DNA from: CAVQND01 sp049518415
GTDB taxonomy: Bacteria; Verrucomicrobiota; Verrucomicrobiia; Limisphaerales; UBA8199
Assembly: GCA_049518415.1 (NCBI GenBank)
Contig: JBEKRX010000005.1
Location: 50,956-114,955 of the forward strand
DNA: 64,000 bases
Direction: 5' to 3'
The position numbers and the translations under genes are program-made. Under the pieces are notes generated by a model that made no database searches, was not told the origin of the DNA, and worked only from the letters and a program-made list of their open reading frames with translations. Below, piece by piece: positions 1-8,250 of the stretch (position 1 is the stretch's first letter; each line of letters opens with the position of its first letter).

Positions 1-2648
1 TGTCAGACCCCGCCGTCGATAGCTATAACGTCCATGTCGGGACGCAAACGTTCGCCGGTCTCTACCAGTTCACCACCAACACCCTGCTGGTCGAGACCGC
101 GCAGGCGATCCACGACCTGGGGAGCGACGTTATCAAGTTCGCTCTGGCCCCTGATTATCCTGGCTATTACCGGATTACGCTGCCGCCCAATGTGACCAAT
201 TTGCTGACGCTGGCCCGCGACGAGCCTTCCTGCCATCGCGTGCTGGACATGCCCTTTCGCCATTTTGTCGCCTGGGTCTATCCCTTCGCCCATTGGTGGC
301 CGTTCGACGGCTATGCCTCGACCGAGCGGGCCAGCGAATACGCGGAGATTTACGGCCTCACCTGCTATCTCCTGACCAACTATAACAACTCGGGCAAGAC
401 CTTCTACCTCGGCCACTGGGAAGGGGACTGGTATTTGCTGCCCAACTATAATACGGCCACCAACCCGACGCCCACGGCCATCCAGGGCATGATTGATTGG
501 CTCAACAACCGGCAGCAGGCGATTGACGATGCCAAACACGCCACGCTCTTCAGCAACGTCAACGTCTTTGGCTATGCCGAAGCCAACCGCGTGCGCGACG
601 CCATGGTCGGCCCCGCCACTGCCAACCAGCGCGTCATCAACAGGGTCGTGCCCTCGGTCACCAACCTGGACTGCCTGTCGTGGTCTTCCTATGACGGCAT
701 GAACCTGGGCGCCGCCGGCCTTTCTGCCACGCTCGACTATATGCAGTCGCAGCTTCCCACCAACAAGGCCGGCCTCTTCCCCGGCCGGCGCCTCTGGATT
801 GGCGAATACGGCTGGGGCGGCTCGTCCACCAGCGCGCAGGAACCGCTCAATCGCGCCTACCTCCAGCGGCTCCTCCCCTGGGGGCCGCGCTTTATCCTCT
901 TCTGGGAAATTTACAATAATGAAACCAACCACAACTTCTGCCTGATTGATTCCAATAACCTCAAAGTCCAGTCCTACTACCTGCACCAGCGGTTTATCAA
1001 CACCGCCCGCCTGCTCACGGCCCGGTTCAAAGAAACCAACGGCCGCCTCCCCTCGGATGGAGAATTTGCCGCCCTGCTCACGCCGCTCCTGGACCAGCCG
1101 TTGCCGCCGCCGGTGAACCTCGCGGTGGCCAATCTCACCGCTGTCCCCTTCACCAACTCGGCCCTCCAGGTCTCGGCCACGCTCGCCCAAGGCGTCTATG
1201 GCGATGACTGCGCCAGGGTGTGGGCCTTTTGGGGCGGGCAGGATGGCGGCACGGCGCGCGGCGCCTGGGAACACAGCCAGAACCTCGGCCTGAACACGCG
1301 CTTCAACCCGGCCACTTTTACCGCCCTGCTGACCAACCTCGCCCCGCAGACCAACTGCTTCTTCCGCTTCTACGCGACCAATGCCAGCGGCGAAGCCTGG
1401 GCGCCGGCTTCCGCTCAGTTGCTGATGCCCTCGAACTTTTCCTGCCGCATGCGCATCGCCTTTACCGGCTACAACCGGGGCGAACCGCTGGCCAACTTCC
1501 CCGTGTTGGTGAACTTGCGCGCGTCTCTGAGCGGATTCTCTTACCGGCAATTCGCCTCGCCCGCCGGCGGCGACCTGCGCTTTGCCGACGCCAACGGTTT
1601 GCGGCAGCTCCCCTACGAGGTCGACCAGTGGGATACCAACGGCACCTCCAGCCTCTGGGTCCAGGTGCCGCAGCTTGCCAGCACCAACGACTCGATCTGG
1701 GCCTACTGGGGCAACCCCGCCGCCACCAACCCGCCCGCCTGGACGACCAACGGCTCCGTCTGGTCGCCCGATCACCTCCTGGTGTGGCACCTCAAGGAGA
1801 GCGGCTTCCCTTACGCCGACAGTGCCCGGCAGCACCCTGCCCTCTCCGGAACCGCCCCGCTCTCCACCCCGGGCGTGGTGGGACGCGGCTGTTCCTTCAA
1901 CGGCGCCTCCCACTACCTCGATGCCGGGCTCATCAACCTCGGCAACGCCTTCACGCTCTCCGCCTGGGTGAAGCCGGACCCGAGCGCTACCAATATCCAG
2001 ACCATTTGGGCCAACAAGGCGGGCGGCTGGAATTCCGACGGCTTCGCTCTCTACCTCAATTCCTACCAGACCTGTGACCGGGCCTTGATTCTGGAAACCG
2101 GCAACGGCGCCACCGGCCTGGATGCCGCCACCCCCACCAACGCCGTCAGTCCCGGCCAATGGCATCACCTCGCCGCCTCGGTGGACCTCGCCGCCGCCGC
2201 GCGCTTGTTCGTGGATGGCACGGACTGCACGCAGGCCGGCGCCATCCGCAGCGACCTGGCGAACCACAACTCGGTCAACCTGGGACGGTTCACGGACGGC
2301 AATTTTTCTTTCACAGGGACGATGGATGAGGTCCGTATCGAGGCGGGCACACGCTCCTCGAACTGGCTCTGGGCAAGCTGGATGACTGTGGCCTCCAATG
2401 CGACTTTCGCCAGTTGCTCGCCAGTGGACCCGACGCCGGCCCTCTCGCTGGCCCCCTCCGGCGACGGGCTGCTGCTGACTTGGCCTGTCGGCGCCGGCGT
2501 CTGCACGTTGTATATGACGACCAGCCTGGCCGCGCCGGTCGCCTGGCTCCCCGCCACCAACCTCCCTGCCCTGACCAACGGCCAGTGGCGGGCCCCGCTC
2601 GGCCCCGGCACCAGCGGCAGCCGCTTCTATCGCCTGCAGTATTGGTAG
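1..2648 (+). CDS. Secreted glycosidase-like protein with DUF2341 and LamG domains (5' partial)
   Basis: The frame is open from base 3 of the window, before the first GTG at 192, so the true start lies upstream and only about 881 residues are seen. The first 330 or so residues look like a TIM-barrel hydrolase: a stretch reading IHDLGSDVIKF and, later, LWIGEYGWGG, where the Glu could be catalytic (inference). A DUF2341-like beta domain follows (around 1450-1790, VLVNLRAS through LRFADANG to YWGNP), then a LamG/concanavalin-like jellyroll (around 1800-2380, SFNGASHYLDAG and TLSAWVKPD). The C-terminus (SRFYRLQYW) resembles the short beta-sandwich tail common in large secreted proteins of this type. 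It probably acts outside the cell on polysaccharide; the substrate cannot be read. Confidence 0.8.
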   Translation, partial: SDPAVDSYNVHVGTQTFAGLYQFTTNTLLVETAQAIHDLGSDVIKFALAPDYPGYYRITLPPNVTNLLTLARDEPSCHRVLDMPFRHFVAWVYPFAHWWPFDGYASTERASEYAEIYGLTCYLLTNYNNSGKTFYLGHWEGDWYLLPNYNTATNPTPTAIQGMIDWLNNRQQAIDDAKHATLFSNVNVFGYAEANRVRDAMVGPATANQRVINRVVPSVTNLDCLSWSSYDGMNLGAAGLSATLDYMQSQLPTNKAGLFPGRRLWIGEYGWGGSSTSAQEPLNRAYLQRLLPWGPRFILFWEIYNNETNHNFCLIDSNNLKVQSYYLHQRFINTARLLTARFKETNGRLPSDGEFAALLTPLLDQPLPPPVNLAVANLTAVPFTNSALQVSATLAQGVYGDDCARVWAFWGGQDGGTARGAWEHSQNLGLNTRFNPATFTALLTNLAPQTNCFFRFYATNASGEAWAPASAQLLMPSNFSCRMRIAFTGYNRGEPLANFPVLVNLRASLSGFSYRQFASPAGGDLRFADANGLRQLPYEVDQWDTNGTSSLWVQVPQLASTNDSIWAYWGNPAATNPPAWTTNGSVWSPDHLLVWHLKESGFPYADSARQHPALSGTAPLSTPGVVGRGCSFNGASHYLDAGLINLGNAFTLSAWVKPDPSATNIQTIWANKAGGWNSDGFALYLNSYQTCDRALILETGNGATGLDAATPTNAVSPGQWHHLAASVDLAAAARLFVDGTDCTQAGAIRSDLANHNSVNLGRFTDGNFSFTGTMDEVRIEAGTRSSNWLWASWMTVASNATFASCSPVDPTPALSLAPSGDGLLLTWPVGAGVCTLYMTTSLAAPVAWLPATNLPALTNGQWRAPLGPGTSGSRFYRLQYW

Positions 2649-2777
2649 CCGGCACGCTGCCCGCCGCCACCGCGCTGGTAGAGAGGCAGGGCCTCAGACC
2701 CTGCTCCAGATGGCTTGAAACCTCACCACGCAAAAGGCACCACGGGCTTAGCGCCGCCGAACCGCAAGCGAAGAAGC

Positions 2778-2854
2778 AACCGCGGAATACACGGAATACG
2801 CGGAAAGGCAGACGGCAGGTTTCTTAATTCCGCGTATTCCGCGTGGTCCGCGGT
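2778..2854. repeat. Imperfect inverted repeat downstream of the glycosidase gene
   Basis: Arms of 27 bp at 2778-2804 (starting AACCGCGGAATACACGG) and about 2828-2854 are reverse complements with 3 mismatches, separated by about 23 bp. The gap 2649-3007 holds this hairpin and no credible gene. It could act as a bidirectional terminator between the convergent genes; it has no T-tract, so a dispersed palindrome is equally likely. Confidence 0.6.
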
Positions 2855-3007
2855 TTACTCTTCCTCCAAAGAACCTTCGCCGCTTGCAAACAGCCTGGGA
2901 TATACCAGCGCAAAGGAGCACCATTACCATTCTTAGGGTCCCCTGCGTGACGCCTCACGCTTTGCACTCCCAGCGGAACTCGACCTGATAACAAACCGTT
3001 TCGAGCT

Positions 3008-4015
3008 TCAAGGACGCCGGGGACGCCTGCTGCCGCGTTCGGTTATTTCTCCCTCGTCTTGAACGTATAGACGACCGGCTCCAGCGGCACTTCGAAAGTT
3101 CTGGTGCGACGGGCTGTTGAGACCCAGTTCATATTCCCATCCCGGTTTGAGTTCTACGGGCAGCACACAGGTCTTGTGATCCTCAGTCCAGTAAGGCCGT
3201 TTTCCCGCCGGGATGTCGGGGAAATTCGGGCCGCCGCCCGTCCACGAGAACCCGGCCTCCATAGCCTGGTCAAACGTGACGGTGATCTCCTTGAGGGCAG
3301 GATCGACGTCCATCGCGCCGTTGCGGGGTGAGATGGCAACAATTTTCGGCGGTGCTTGCGCCCCTCCGGCTCCCAGCGCCAGGCGGACAGGTTGCCGCTC
3401 GAACGCGCTGAAGTACCGGGCCGTCCGGGCCTGGGTGTCCACCGCGAAAAACCGGCGCGGGCCACCCTTCGTATCCACATCCACGGTCATGTCTTTGGGC
3501 TCGGGGATCGTGGCGTTCATCCTGGCGTGATAGCTCGCCCCGAACTTGCCATTGGCGATGGTGCGCATTGGTCCGGCCAGGGCGCTTGAACCTGCGGCGG
3601 AGACCGTGTCCGGCGGGAACAGGCGGTTGATTGCCTCGGGGTGAAACCGCAGCCATATGTGGGCGATGTCTTCCGCCTCGCCGGCACCCTGGCGCGTCAG
3701 CTTTCCACCCTCCCGGGGAATGAGCACTGCCCAGACCGCCCCGTCGGCGCAGTGTCCGATGCCCAGGTCGGCCGGACCGGTCTGGACCTTCAACTGCTGG
3801 CCCACCTGGAGGCTGAAGCGCGACACCCGGAAGATGTCCGCCGGCGTGAACTGCCAGGGGCGCGCCTGGTCTGGCTCGAGCAGGCCAGCCGTCAGTGAAG
3901 TCGGATACCGTTGGAGCAAGTCAACCGCCCTGGCCTGCGCCGCCGGCGCGGCGGCCAATCCCAGGAGGGTTGCTGCCAGCGTAATTCCAAGGATGTGTTT
4001 CGTCTGCTTTTTCAT
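3008..4015 (-). CDS. Secreted protein with C-terminal SbsA-type Ig-like domain, apparently frameshifted near its end
   Basis: The gene encodes 335 residues. The start gives a clear Sec signal peptide (MKKQTKHILGITLAATLLG, cleavage near AQA-RA). The middle has no family I recognise. Residues about 230-320 resemble a bacterial Ig-like domain (IVAISPRNGAMDVDPALKEI, then TVTFDQAM). After NSPSHQNFRSA the read-through frame turns into an Arg/Gly-rich tail, whereas the adjacent frame reads VPLEPVVYTFKTREK and stops at 3043-3045, a much more natural end for this domain. A small indel around 3085-3100 is the simplest explanation. The function is unknown; it is probably exported. The next two minus-strand genes upstream also encode signal peptides. 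Confidence 0.75.
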   Translation of the reverse strand: MKKQTKHILGITLAATLLGLAAAPAAQARAVDLLQRYPTSLTAGLLEPDQARPWQFTPADIFRVSRFSLQVGQQLKVQTGPADLGIGHCADGAVWAVLIPREGGKLTRQGAGEAEDIAHIWLRFHPEAINRLFPPDTVSAAGSSALAGPMRTIANGKFGASYHARMNATIPEPKDMTVDVDTKGGPRRFFAVDTQARTARYFSAFERQPVRLALGAGGAQAPPKIVAISPRNGAMDVDPALKEITVTFDQAMEAGFSWTGGGPNFPDIPAGKRPYWTEDHKTCVLPVELKPGWEYELGLNSPSHQNFRSAAGAGRLYVQDEGEITERGSRRPRRP

Positions 4016-4195
4016 TTTGGCACTGTGTTTTGGTTTTGTCTTGGCTTCTTCTTCGCCCTCGAACGGCTTGGCTCCGGAGGTTCATTTATTTCATGTCGGG
4101 CAGAGCAGCCTTCCCATCGGCCTGAACGGGCCGGTGGTCGGGCCCATTTCTGCCCATTATGCCACGCCCCGCCACAGCGGCAACGCGAATTGGAA

Positions 4196-5086
4196 TTAGA
4201 GCTTTGGGGAAGCTACGATGCGCAGGTGGTCTGTGCCGGCCTTGGTCTTCACGGTCGTGCCGTTGACCCAAAGCGCCACCTCCTGCCCCGGGAGCAAGCT
4301 CTCAATCCGGAAATTCCCCTCGGCATCTGTGTTCGTGACGGCGTCGGCGCAGCAAAGATGGCCAAGCACGACCCGGGTCTCGGCCAGGGGACGGCCTTGT
4401 GCATCAACGACCTTGCCTGCAACAAAGGCCGGCGCCTCACGAAGGCGAATATCCACAGGCTCCGGCTCACCGGAGCGAACGTGGAGCCAGCCGGTCCACT
4501 TGCGTTCATACCCGGCCATCTCGACGCGCACCTGATAGTCGTTGTCCGGGTAGAGCCTGGGAATTCGGAACCGCCCCTGGGGATCCGTCTGGACTGGCTC
4601 ACGGACCTGGTGCAGACCGGTGCAGACCAGTTCTCCGACATTGATATGGGCAGCTACCGACGCGCCGGCAAGGGGCTTACCGGCCACAGAGAGGACCCGC
4701 CCGCCCAGGACGCCGGGTATGCGGGGCCGGACGGTCACGTTTTCCTGGCCGGTAACATAATCCAAGACCCTGGCGTAAACGACTTCCCACCGGTAGGGCG
4801 GGTTGCGCTCCTTGTTCTCGAACGTGGTCTCCACGGTGACAAAGGCCGTCCGGTCATACTTAAGCTTTTCGTGAGGCAGAAAGAATCCGCCCTGCCGATC
4901 GATCTCCAGGGGATGGTAATTCACTGCCACCTTCGCGTTGAGAACAGGCTTGCCCGAGTCATCGCACACCCAGCCGCGAAGGCCTTTGGCCTCGGCTGCG
5001 GGTGTGGCTGATTGACCCGTGCCGCCCAGGTTGAGCAAGGCCCAAGCGGCCAGGAATAACGCGCTACTTCGAATTGGTTCATTCAT
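4196..5086 (-). CDS. Secreted protein with carboxypeptidase-regulatory-like repeats
   Basis: About 296 residues. The ATG at 5086 is preferred over the upstream one at 5140 because it starts a signal peptide (MNEPIRSSALFLAAWALLNL). The mature part holds about three CarboxypepD_reg-like beta modules of the form G-V-DxxGKPLxxAxV followed by T-D-x-GxFRI: LRGWVCDDSGKPVLNAKVAV, then GGRVLSVAGKPLAGASVAA with TDPQGRFRIPRLYP, then AGKVVDAQGRPLAETRVVL with TDAEGNFRIESLLPG. These domains are extracellular beta-sandwiches found in many surface proteins, so a structural or binding role is likely; no enzyme motif is seen. Confidence 0.8.
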   Translation of the reverse strand: MNEPIRSSALFLAAWALLNLGGTGQSATPAAEAKGLRGWVCDDSGKPVLNAKVAVNYHPLEIDRQGGFFLPHEKLKYDRTAFVTVETTFENKERNPPYRWEVVYARVLDYVTGQENVTVRPRIPGVLGGRVLSVAGKPLAGASVAAHINVGELVCTGLHQVREPVQTDPQGRFRIPRLYPDNDYQVRVEMAGYERKWTGWLHVRSGEPEPVDIRLREAPAFVAGKVVDAQGRPLAETRVVLGHLCCADAVTNTDAEGNFRIESLLPGQEVALWVNGTTVKTKAGTDHLRIVASPKL

Positions 5087-5286
5087 GGTTGCTTCTGGTT
5101 TTGTGCTGCTCCACTTTCTCCGCCATCCTGATTCCAGCATCGGCCGAGAGCGTCAGGGCGGGGGTGCGCCGCAGCGATGGGTTCGGCAACATCGTCGGCA
5201 TAACATGGAAAACCTGGACCGCCGCCGGCCATCATTTGTCAAAAGCTCGTAAAAAGATTGTAAGGAAAATGTAAGGCGGCGGATGG

Positions 5287-5787
5287 CTACATCTTGACCG
5301 GCCTCGAGTAGTGGCCGTGGAGCAGCTTCCACTGACCTTCCTTCCGCACGAACACCAGTGAGACCGCAAAGCGGCTGGTCATCGTGCGACCGTCCGTGAG
5401 GGTGGCCGTAACCGTGCCTTCAGAGGTCAGCAGCGCGGCCTCCGGCGAGATCACCGTCACCTGGGGATCATCGAACCGCCGGTCCACTTTGGCAACCCCC
5501 ATGAGGCCTCGCTTGACGGCTTGCATCGCCTCCTGCCGGGTCTTGAAGAGCGTCCCGTTCTCGATGATCAAGCCTTTGTCCGTCTCCAGGATGTAATCAA
5601 AGAAGGCCTCGACGTTGAGGCTGTTGGCCGCCTGGGTCATTTTGGCATTGGTTTCCAGCACGGCCTTTTGAATGGCCTGTGGGGCGGTATCCGCTTCGCT
5701 CGGCCTCTGCTGGCCAAAGACCAGGGCGGTGGCCAGCAGGCCGGCGCCCAGGATGAAGGTTGCACTGAGTTGTGATCGTGTAGGCAT
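5287..5787 (-). CDS. Secreted SnoaL/DUF4440-like protein
   Basis: 166 residues with an N-terminal signal peptide (ILGAGLLATALVFGQQ). A purine-rich AAAGAGAG lies just before the ATG. The rest fits the cone-shaped NTF2/SnoaL/DUF4440 fold: a helical start (LETNAKMTQAANSLNVEAFF), then DKGLIIENGTLFKTRQE, and a final strand pair ending FVRKEGQWKLLHGHYSRPV. The family includes small-molecule isomerases and many proteins of unknown role. No specific catalytic set can be assigned here. Confidence 0.8.
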   Translation of the reverse strand: MPTRSQLSATFILGAGLLATALVFGQQRPSEADTAPQAIQKAVLETNAKMTQAANSLNVEAFFDYILETDKGLIIENGTLFKTRQEAMQAVKRGLMGVAKVDRRFDDPQVTVISPEAALLTSEGTVTATLTDGRTMTSRFAVSLVFVRKEGQWKLLHGHYSRPVKM

Positions 5788-5863
5788 GTCAGGCTCTCTT
5801 TCTTGGTTGGTTTATGTCCCCCAAACTCCCTGGCGGTGGGGCCGGGCCGGGGCGGACAGTGAG

Positions 5864-6922
5864 CTATCGCCAGTTTCGATCCGCCGCCTGGAAGAACGCC
5901 AGCACGTTTTCATCGGGTACGGTATCGTCCAGGCCGAGGATAGACAGGGAGAACTGGTCGAGGGGTTTGCCCGCTGCGATGAGGGCCTGGACGTCTCGCT
6001 CGATCGTGGCGGGCGAGGCCTCACGCATTTTGACGGGGCTGTAGCGCGCGTTGAGGTGAGTCTCCGGCAGCAGACGCCGGACCAGGGCGACGTCCGAGCC
6101 CCAGCCCACTTCCAGGAATCTCAGGCCGCTCACTTGCCGGTACTCGGGCGCCATTTGCGCCACGTCCATCCCGCAATGGTGAATGCCAAAGGGCGGCAGC
6201 GCTTCCGCCAGCGCCTGGTCGCCTTCGAGCAGGAACTCGCGATAGGTCTTGGGCGCGATCATGGTCGTGCTGCAGTTGCTGGTCACAAACAGGCTCGGGT
6301 CAACCTGCGCGACAATGTTGGTCACCGACAGCGAGCTGGTTCCCGTGCGGCCTTTGATCCGGCCCACCACCTGGACCATCGTCGCGGTGACCAGGCGCAG
6401 GAGCCGCCGCGCCAGGGGCGGGTTGGTCAGGAACCAGACCAACACCTCGGCGCCCGCCAGGCACATCGCGTTGTTGAGGACGCCCTGGGGATTGAGGTCG
6501 CCAATCACATACCCGTACTCGCCCTCGAGCCAGTCCATGTCCTCGGCCAGCTTCTGCATGACCGGCGTGTTCATGACCGCGGGCGGTTCCAGCGCCGCCA
6601 CCTCCGCCTCACCCAGCCCAAGCGGGACGCTGCACGGGCTGTGGCCTGGCGCAAAGTAAGTCGCGCAGCCCAGCACTTCGCCCACCAGATAGCAGAGGGG
6701 GGTCATTTGCGTCGAGATCACCGGCACCGGCTCGTCGCTGGCGCAACCCAGGCCCACCGAGCCAAACCGCTCGTAGAGCGCCCGCCGCATCCTGCCCTCC
6801 AACTCCGCCCGGCGGCGCGGATGGGCCCGCACGTAGCTCTCGTCAAACGCTATCCCGTAGAACTTGTTCCACCAGGACGCATCGAACATTACGTCCACTT
6901 TGGCGACCCCGCTGCTTCTCAT
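5864..6922 (-). CDS. Uroporphyrinogen decarboxylase-family protein (MtaA/UroD-like)
   Basis: 352 residues with the UroD/MtaA-type layout: YLVGEVLG and YFAPGHSPCSVPLGLGE in the N-terminal half, and FGIHHCGMDVAQMAPEYR followed by FLEVGWGSDVALVR in the C-terminal barrel. The HHCG motif matches the position where corrinoid methyltransferases of this superfamily bind zinc (family knowledge), so a cobalamin-linked methyl-transfer role is more likely than heme synthesis. There is no signal peptide, so it is cytoplasmic. It is not next to heme or corrinoid genes here. Confidence 0.75.
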   Translation of the reverse strand: MRSSGVAKVDVMFDASWWNKFYGIAFDESYVRAHPRRRAELEGRMRRALYERFGSVGLGCASDEPVPVISTQMTPLCYLVGEVLGCATYFAPGHSPCSVPLGLGEAEVAALEPPAVMNTPVMQKLAEDMDWLEGEYGYVIGDLNPQGVLNNAMCLAGAEVLVWFLTNPPLARRLLRLVTATMVQVVGRIKGRTGTSSLSVTNIVAQVDPSLFVTSNCSTTMIAPKTYREFLLEGDQALAEALPPFGIHHCGMDVAQMAPEYRQVSGLRFLEVGWGSDVALVRRLLPETHLNARYSPVKMREASPATIERDVQALIAAGKPLDQFSLSILGLDDTVPDENVLAFFQAADRNWR

Positions 6923-6952
6923 CGGCGCGATTCATTCCAACGCGAAGTGGAA

Positions 6953-7342
6953 TCAGCCTGGCGCCGGGCCTCCAACCTCCGCCGCGCGCACCCGCGCTCC
7001 CGCCCCAAAGAGCTCCCGCGCCAGATGCATTGCCTTGCCCCCAGACACCCGCAGCTTCCAGCCCCTTCGCAAAAAACCCCGCCCGTAACGGTTCACATCA
7101 TGAAAATTCGCCGCGTCCACGCTCGCTTCCCTGGCGTTTACCGCCGCCCCCAAAGCCTCAATGAACTTGAAATCCTCGAAAAAGAAGGCCGGCCTCAACG
7201 TCCGGATGATGCCGGCGAAGGGGCGCGCCTGCCAATAGAGGCATTTGCGGAACGCCCGTTCCGCGTATTCCGCCGGGGGGCAGTTGAAACGCTCGCAGAA
7301 AATCACCTTGAACTGCTGCGGTTGCTCGGGCATGGGCCGCAT
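6953..7342 (-). CDS. Hypothetical protein of unknown function
   Basis: About 129 residues if started at the ATG at 7342 (or 126 from 7333); the open frame upstream to 7483 runs into repeat DNA and is not used. The protein has a conserved look: FKVIFCERFNCPPAEYAERA, then FRKCLYWQARPFAGIIR, then FFEDFKFIEALG and a basic RYGRGFLRRGWKLRVSGGK. Three Cys lie in the first half. There is no signal peptide or clear membrane segment. I do not recognise a function. Confidence 0.6.
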   Translation of the reverse strand: MRPMPEQPQQFKVIFCERFNCPPAEYAERAFRKCLYWQARPFAGIIRTLRPAFFFEDFKFIEALGAAVNAREASVDAANFHDVNRYGRGFLRRGWKLRVSGGKAMHLARELFGAGARVRAAEVGGPAPG

Positions 7343-7420
7343 TGTAGCCACGGCCGCGCGCCGGTCAATAGACTCTTGGCGCCGGAAAAATGCGACCTGC
7401 GCACCCTCCCGAGACAGGCC

Positions 7421-7526
7421 CTTACTTGAGATGGCTGACGATATAAACCGGGATGCAACCGTTCGCCGTTCGCCGTTCGCCATTCGCCCTCTTACTTGAG
7501 ATGGCTAATGATATAGACCGGGATGC
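7421..7526. repeat. 36-bp direct repeat flanking a GTTCGC hexamer array
   Basis: Copies at 7421-7456 and 7491-7526 (CTTACTTGAGATGGCT...) differ at 3 positions. Between them lie 34 bp made mostly of GTTCGCC/ATTCGCC hexamers. The right copy is the last 11 codons plus stop of the minus-strand gene 7492-7959; the left copy is the same gene end again (IPVYIVSHLK then stop) with nothing upstream to translate. Compare the same layout at 34507-34612 and 48471-48589. Confidence 0.85.
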
Positions 7527-7959
7527 CCTCGGGGGAGCGAGTGACCGTGACCATTTGCGCGGGGGCGGCTTTGGGCCGGACCGGCTTCTTGGCGGCCACC
7601 GGCGGCGTGTAGCGGTAAGGAGTGGGGTCGGGCACCCATTCGCCGGCCCCTGGCGTGCTCGGCACCCAGTCGGAGGGCGCCGGCGCTGTGCGCGGGCTGG
7701 GCACCGTCGCCGCGGGCGCTACGTAATTGGCGGGCGGGGCAGAGGCATAGCTCGGCGGCGAATAAGCGCAACTGTAAGCCGGGTAACTGTAATGATAGCA
7801 GTAAGCCGGGCAACTGTGCAGCGACCATCCGCAGATAGTCCCAAGGCCGATTCCAATCGAGAAAGGGGGCCAGCAGCCCCAGACATGCCAGTGGCCATGG
7901 GCCAGCGCGTTGGTGCACAGGGCGAAAGCCAGGCTCAAGGTAAGGCCAGTCTTTTTCAT
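7492..7959 (-). CDS. Small secreted His/Tyr/Cys/Pro-rich protein
   Basis: 155 residues. It has a classical signal peptide (MKKTGLTLSLAFALCTNALA), then a short His/Trp/Cys/Tyr-rich segment (HGHWHVWGCWPPF ... CPAYCYHYSYPAYSCAY), a Pro/Ala-rich linker, and a C-terminal strand TVTRSPEGIPVYIISHLK. The aromatic/Cys-rich part could be surface-exposed or metal-binding (inference only). The 3' end is duplicated downstream (see repeat 7421-7526). No known family recognised. Confidence 0.65.
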   Translation of the reverse strand: MKKTGLTLSLAFALCTNALAHGHWHVWGCWPPFSIGIGLGTICGWSLHSCPAYCYHYSYPAYSCAYSPPSYASAPPANYVAPAATVPSPRTAPAPSDWVPSTPGAGEWVPDPTPYRYTPPVAAKKPVRPKAAPAQMVTVTRSPEGIPVYIISHLK

Positions 7960-8088
7960 ATTCTTGCCTTTCTTTCCCGTATTCTACTTCATCTGCGGCC
8001 TTGCGGGAAGTCAGTTTTTTTGAACAGATTTCCTCCGGGGCTTTCCAATCTGTTGTTGGTGTTGGGTTTTGGTTTTGGGCACGGTTGG

Positions 8089-8120
8089 GAGCGGCCCGCC
8101 TTTGGCGGGCCGCTCTTTTT
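8089..8120 (+). terminator. Strong intrinsic terminator with no plus-strand gene before it
   Basis: A perfect 12-bp stem (GAGCGGCCCGCC at 8089-8100, loop TTT, GGCGGGCCGCTC at 8104-8115) is followed by five T's on the plus strand. Upstream, at about 8025-8055, CAGATT...AATCTG can form another small hairpin. The only upstream gene is on the minus strand, so this either ends a short plus-strand RNA or acts as a leader attenuator for the hydrolase gene at 8251. The rest of 7960-8250 shows nothing else. Confidence 0.75.
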
Positions 8121-8250
8121 GTTGCCGGGCGCCTTTTGCCGTCGGCCACGCGGGCCTTTTCCGCTGCGATTCAGCTTTCCTGGAGAAGCAGACGGGATGG
8201 CCGAGGTGACGGCGTTGGCGACCCGTTCATTCCTGGCGTCACGGACTGCT

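Noticed and set aside
3..2267. Long minus-strand open frame opposite the first gene
   Set aside because: Gly/Val/Arg-rich composition and exact antisense position to a well-supported gene; a high-GC shadow frame.
7453..8250. Long N-terminal extension of the plus-strand hydrolase frame
   Set aside because: Crosses the antisense of a signal-peptide gene and a strong terminator; the ATG at 8251 gives a signal peptide.
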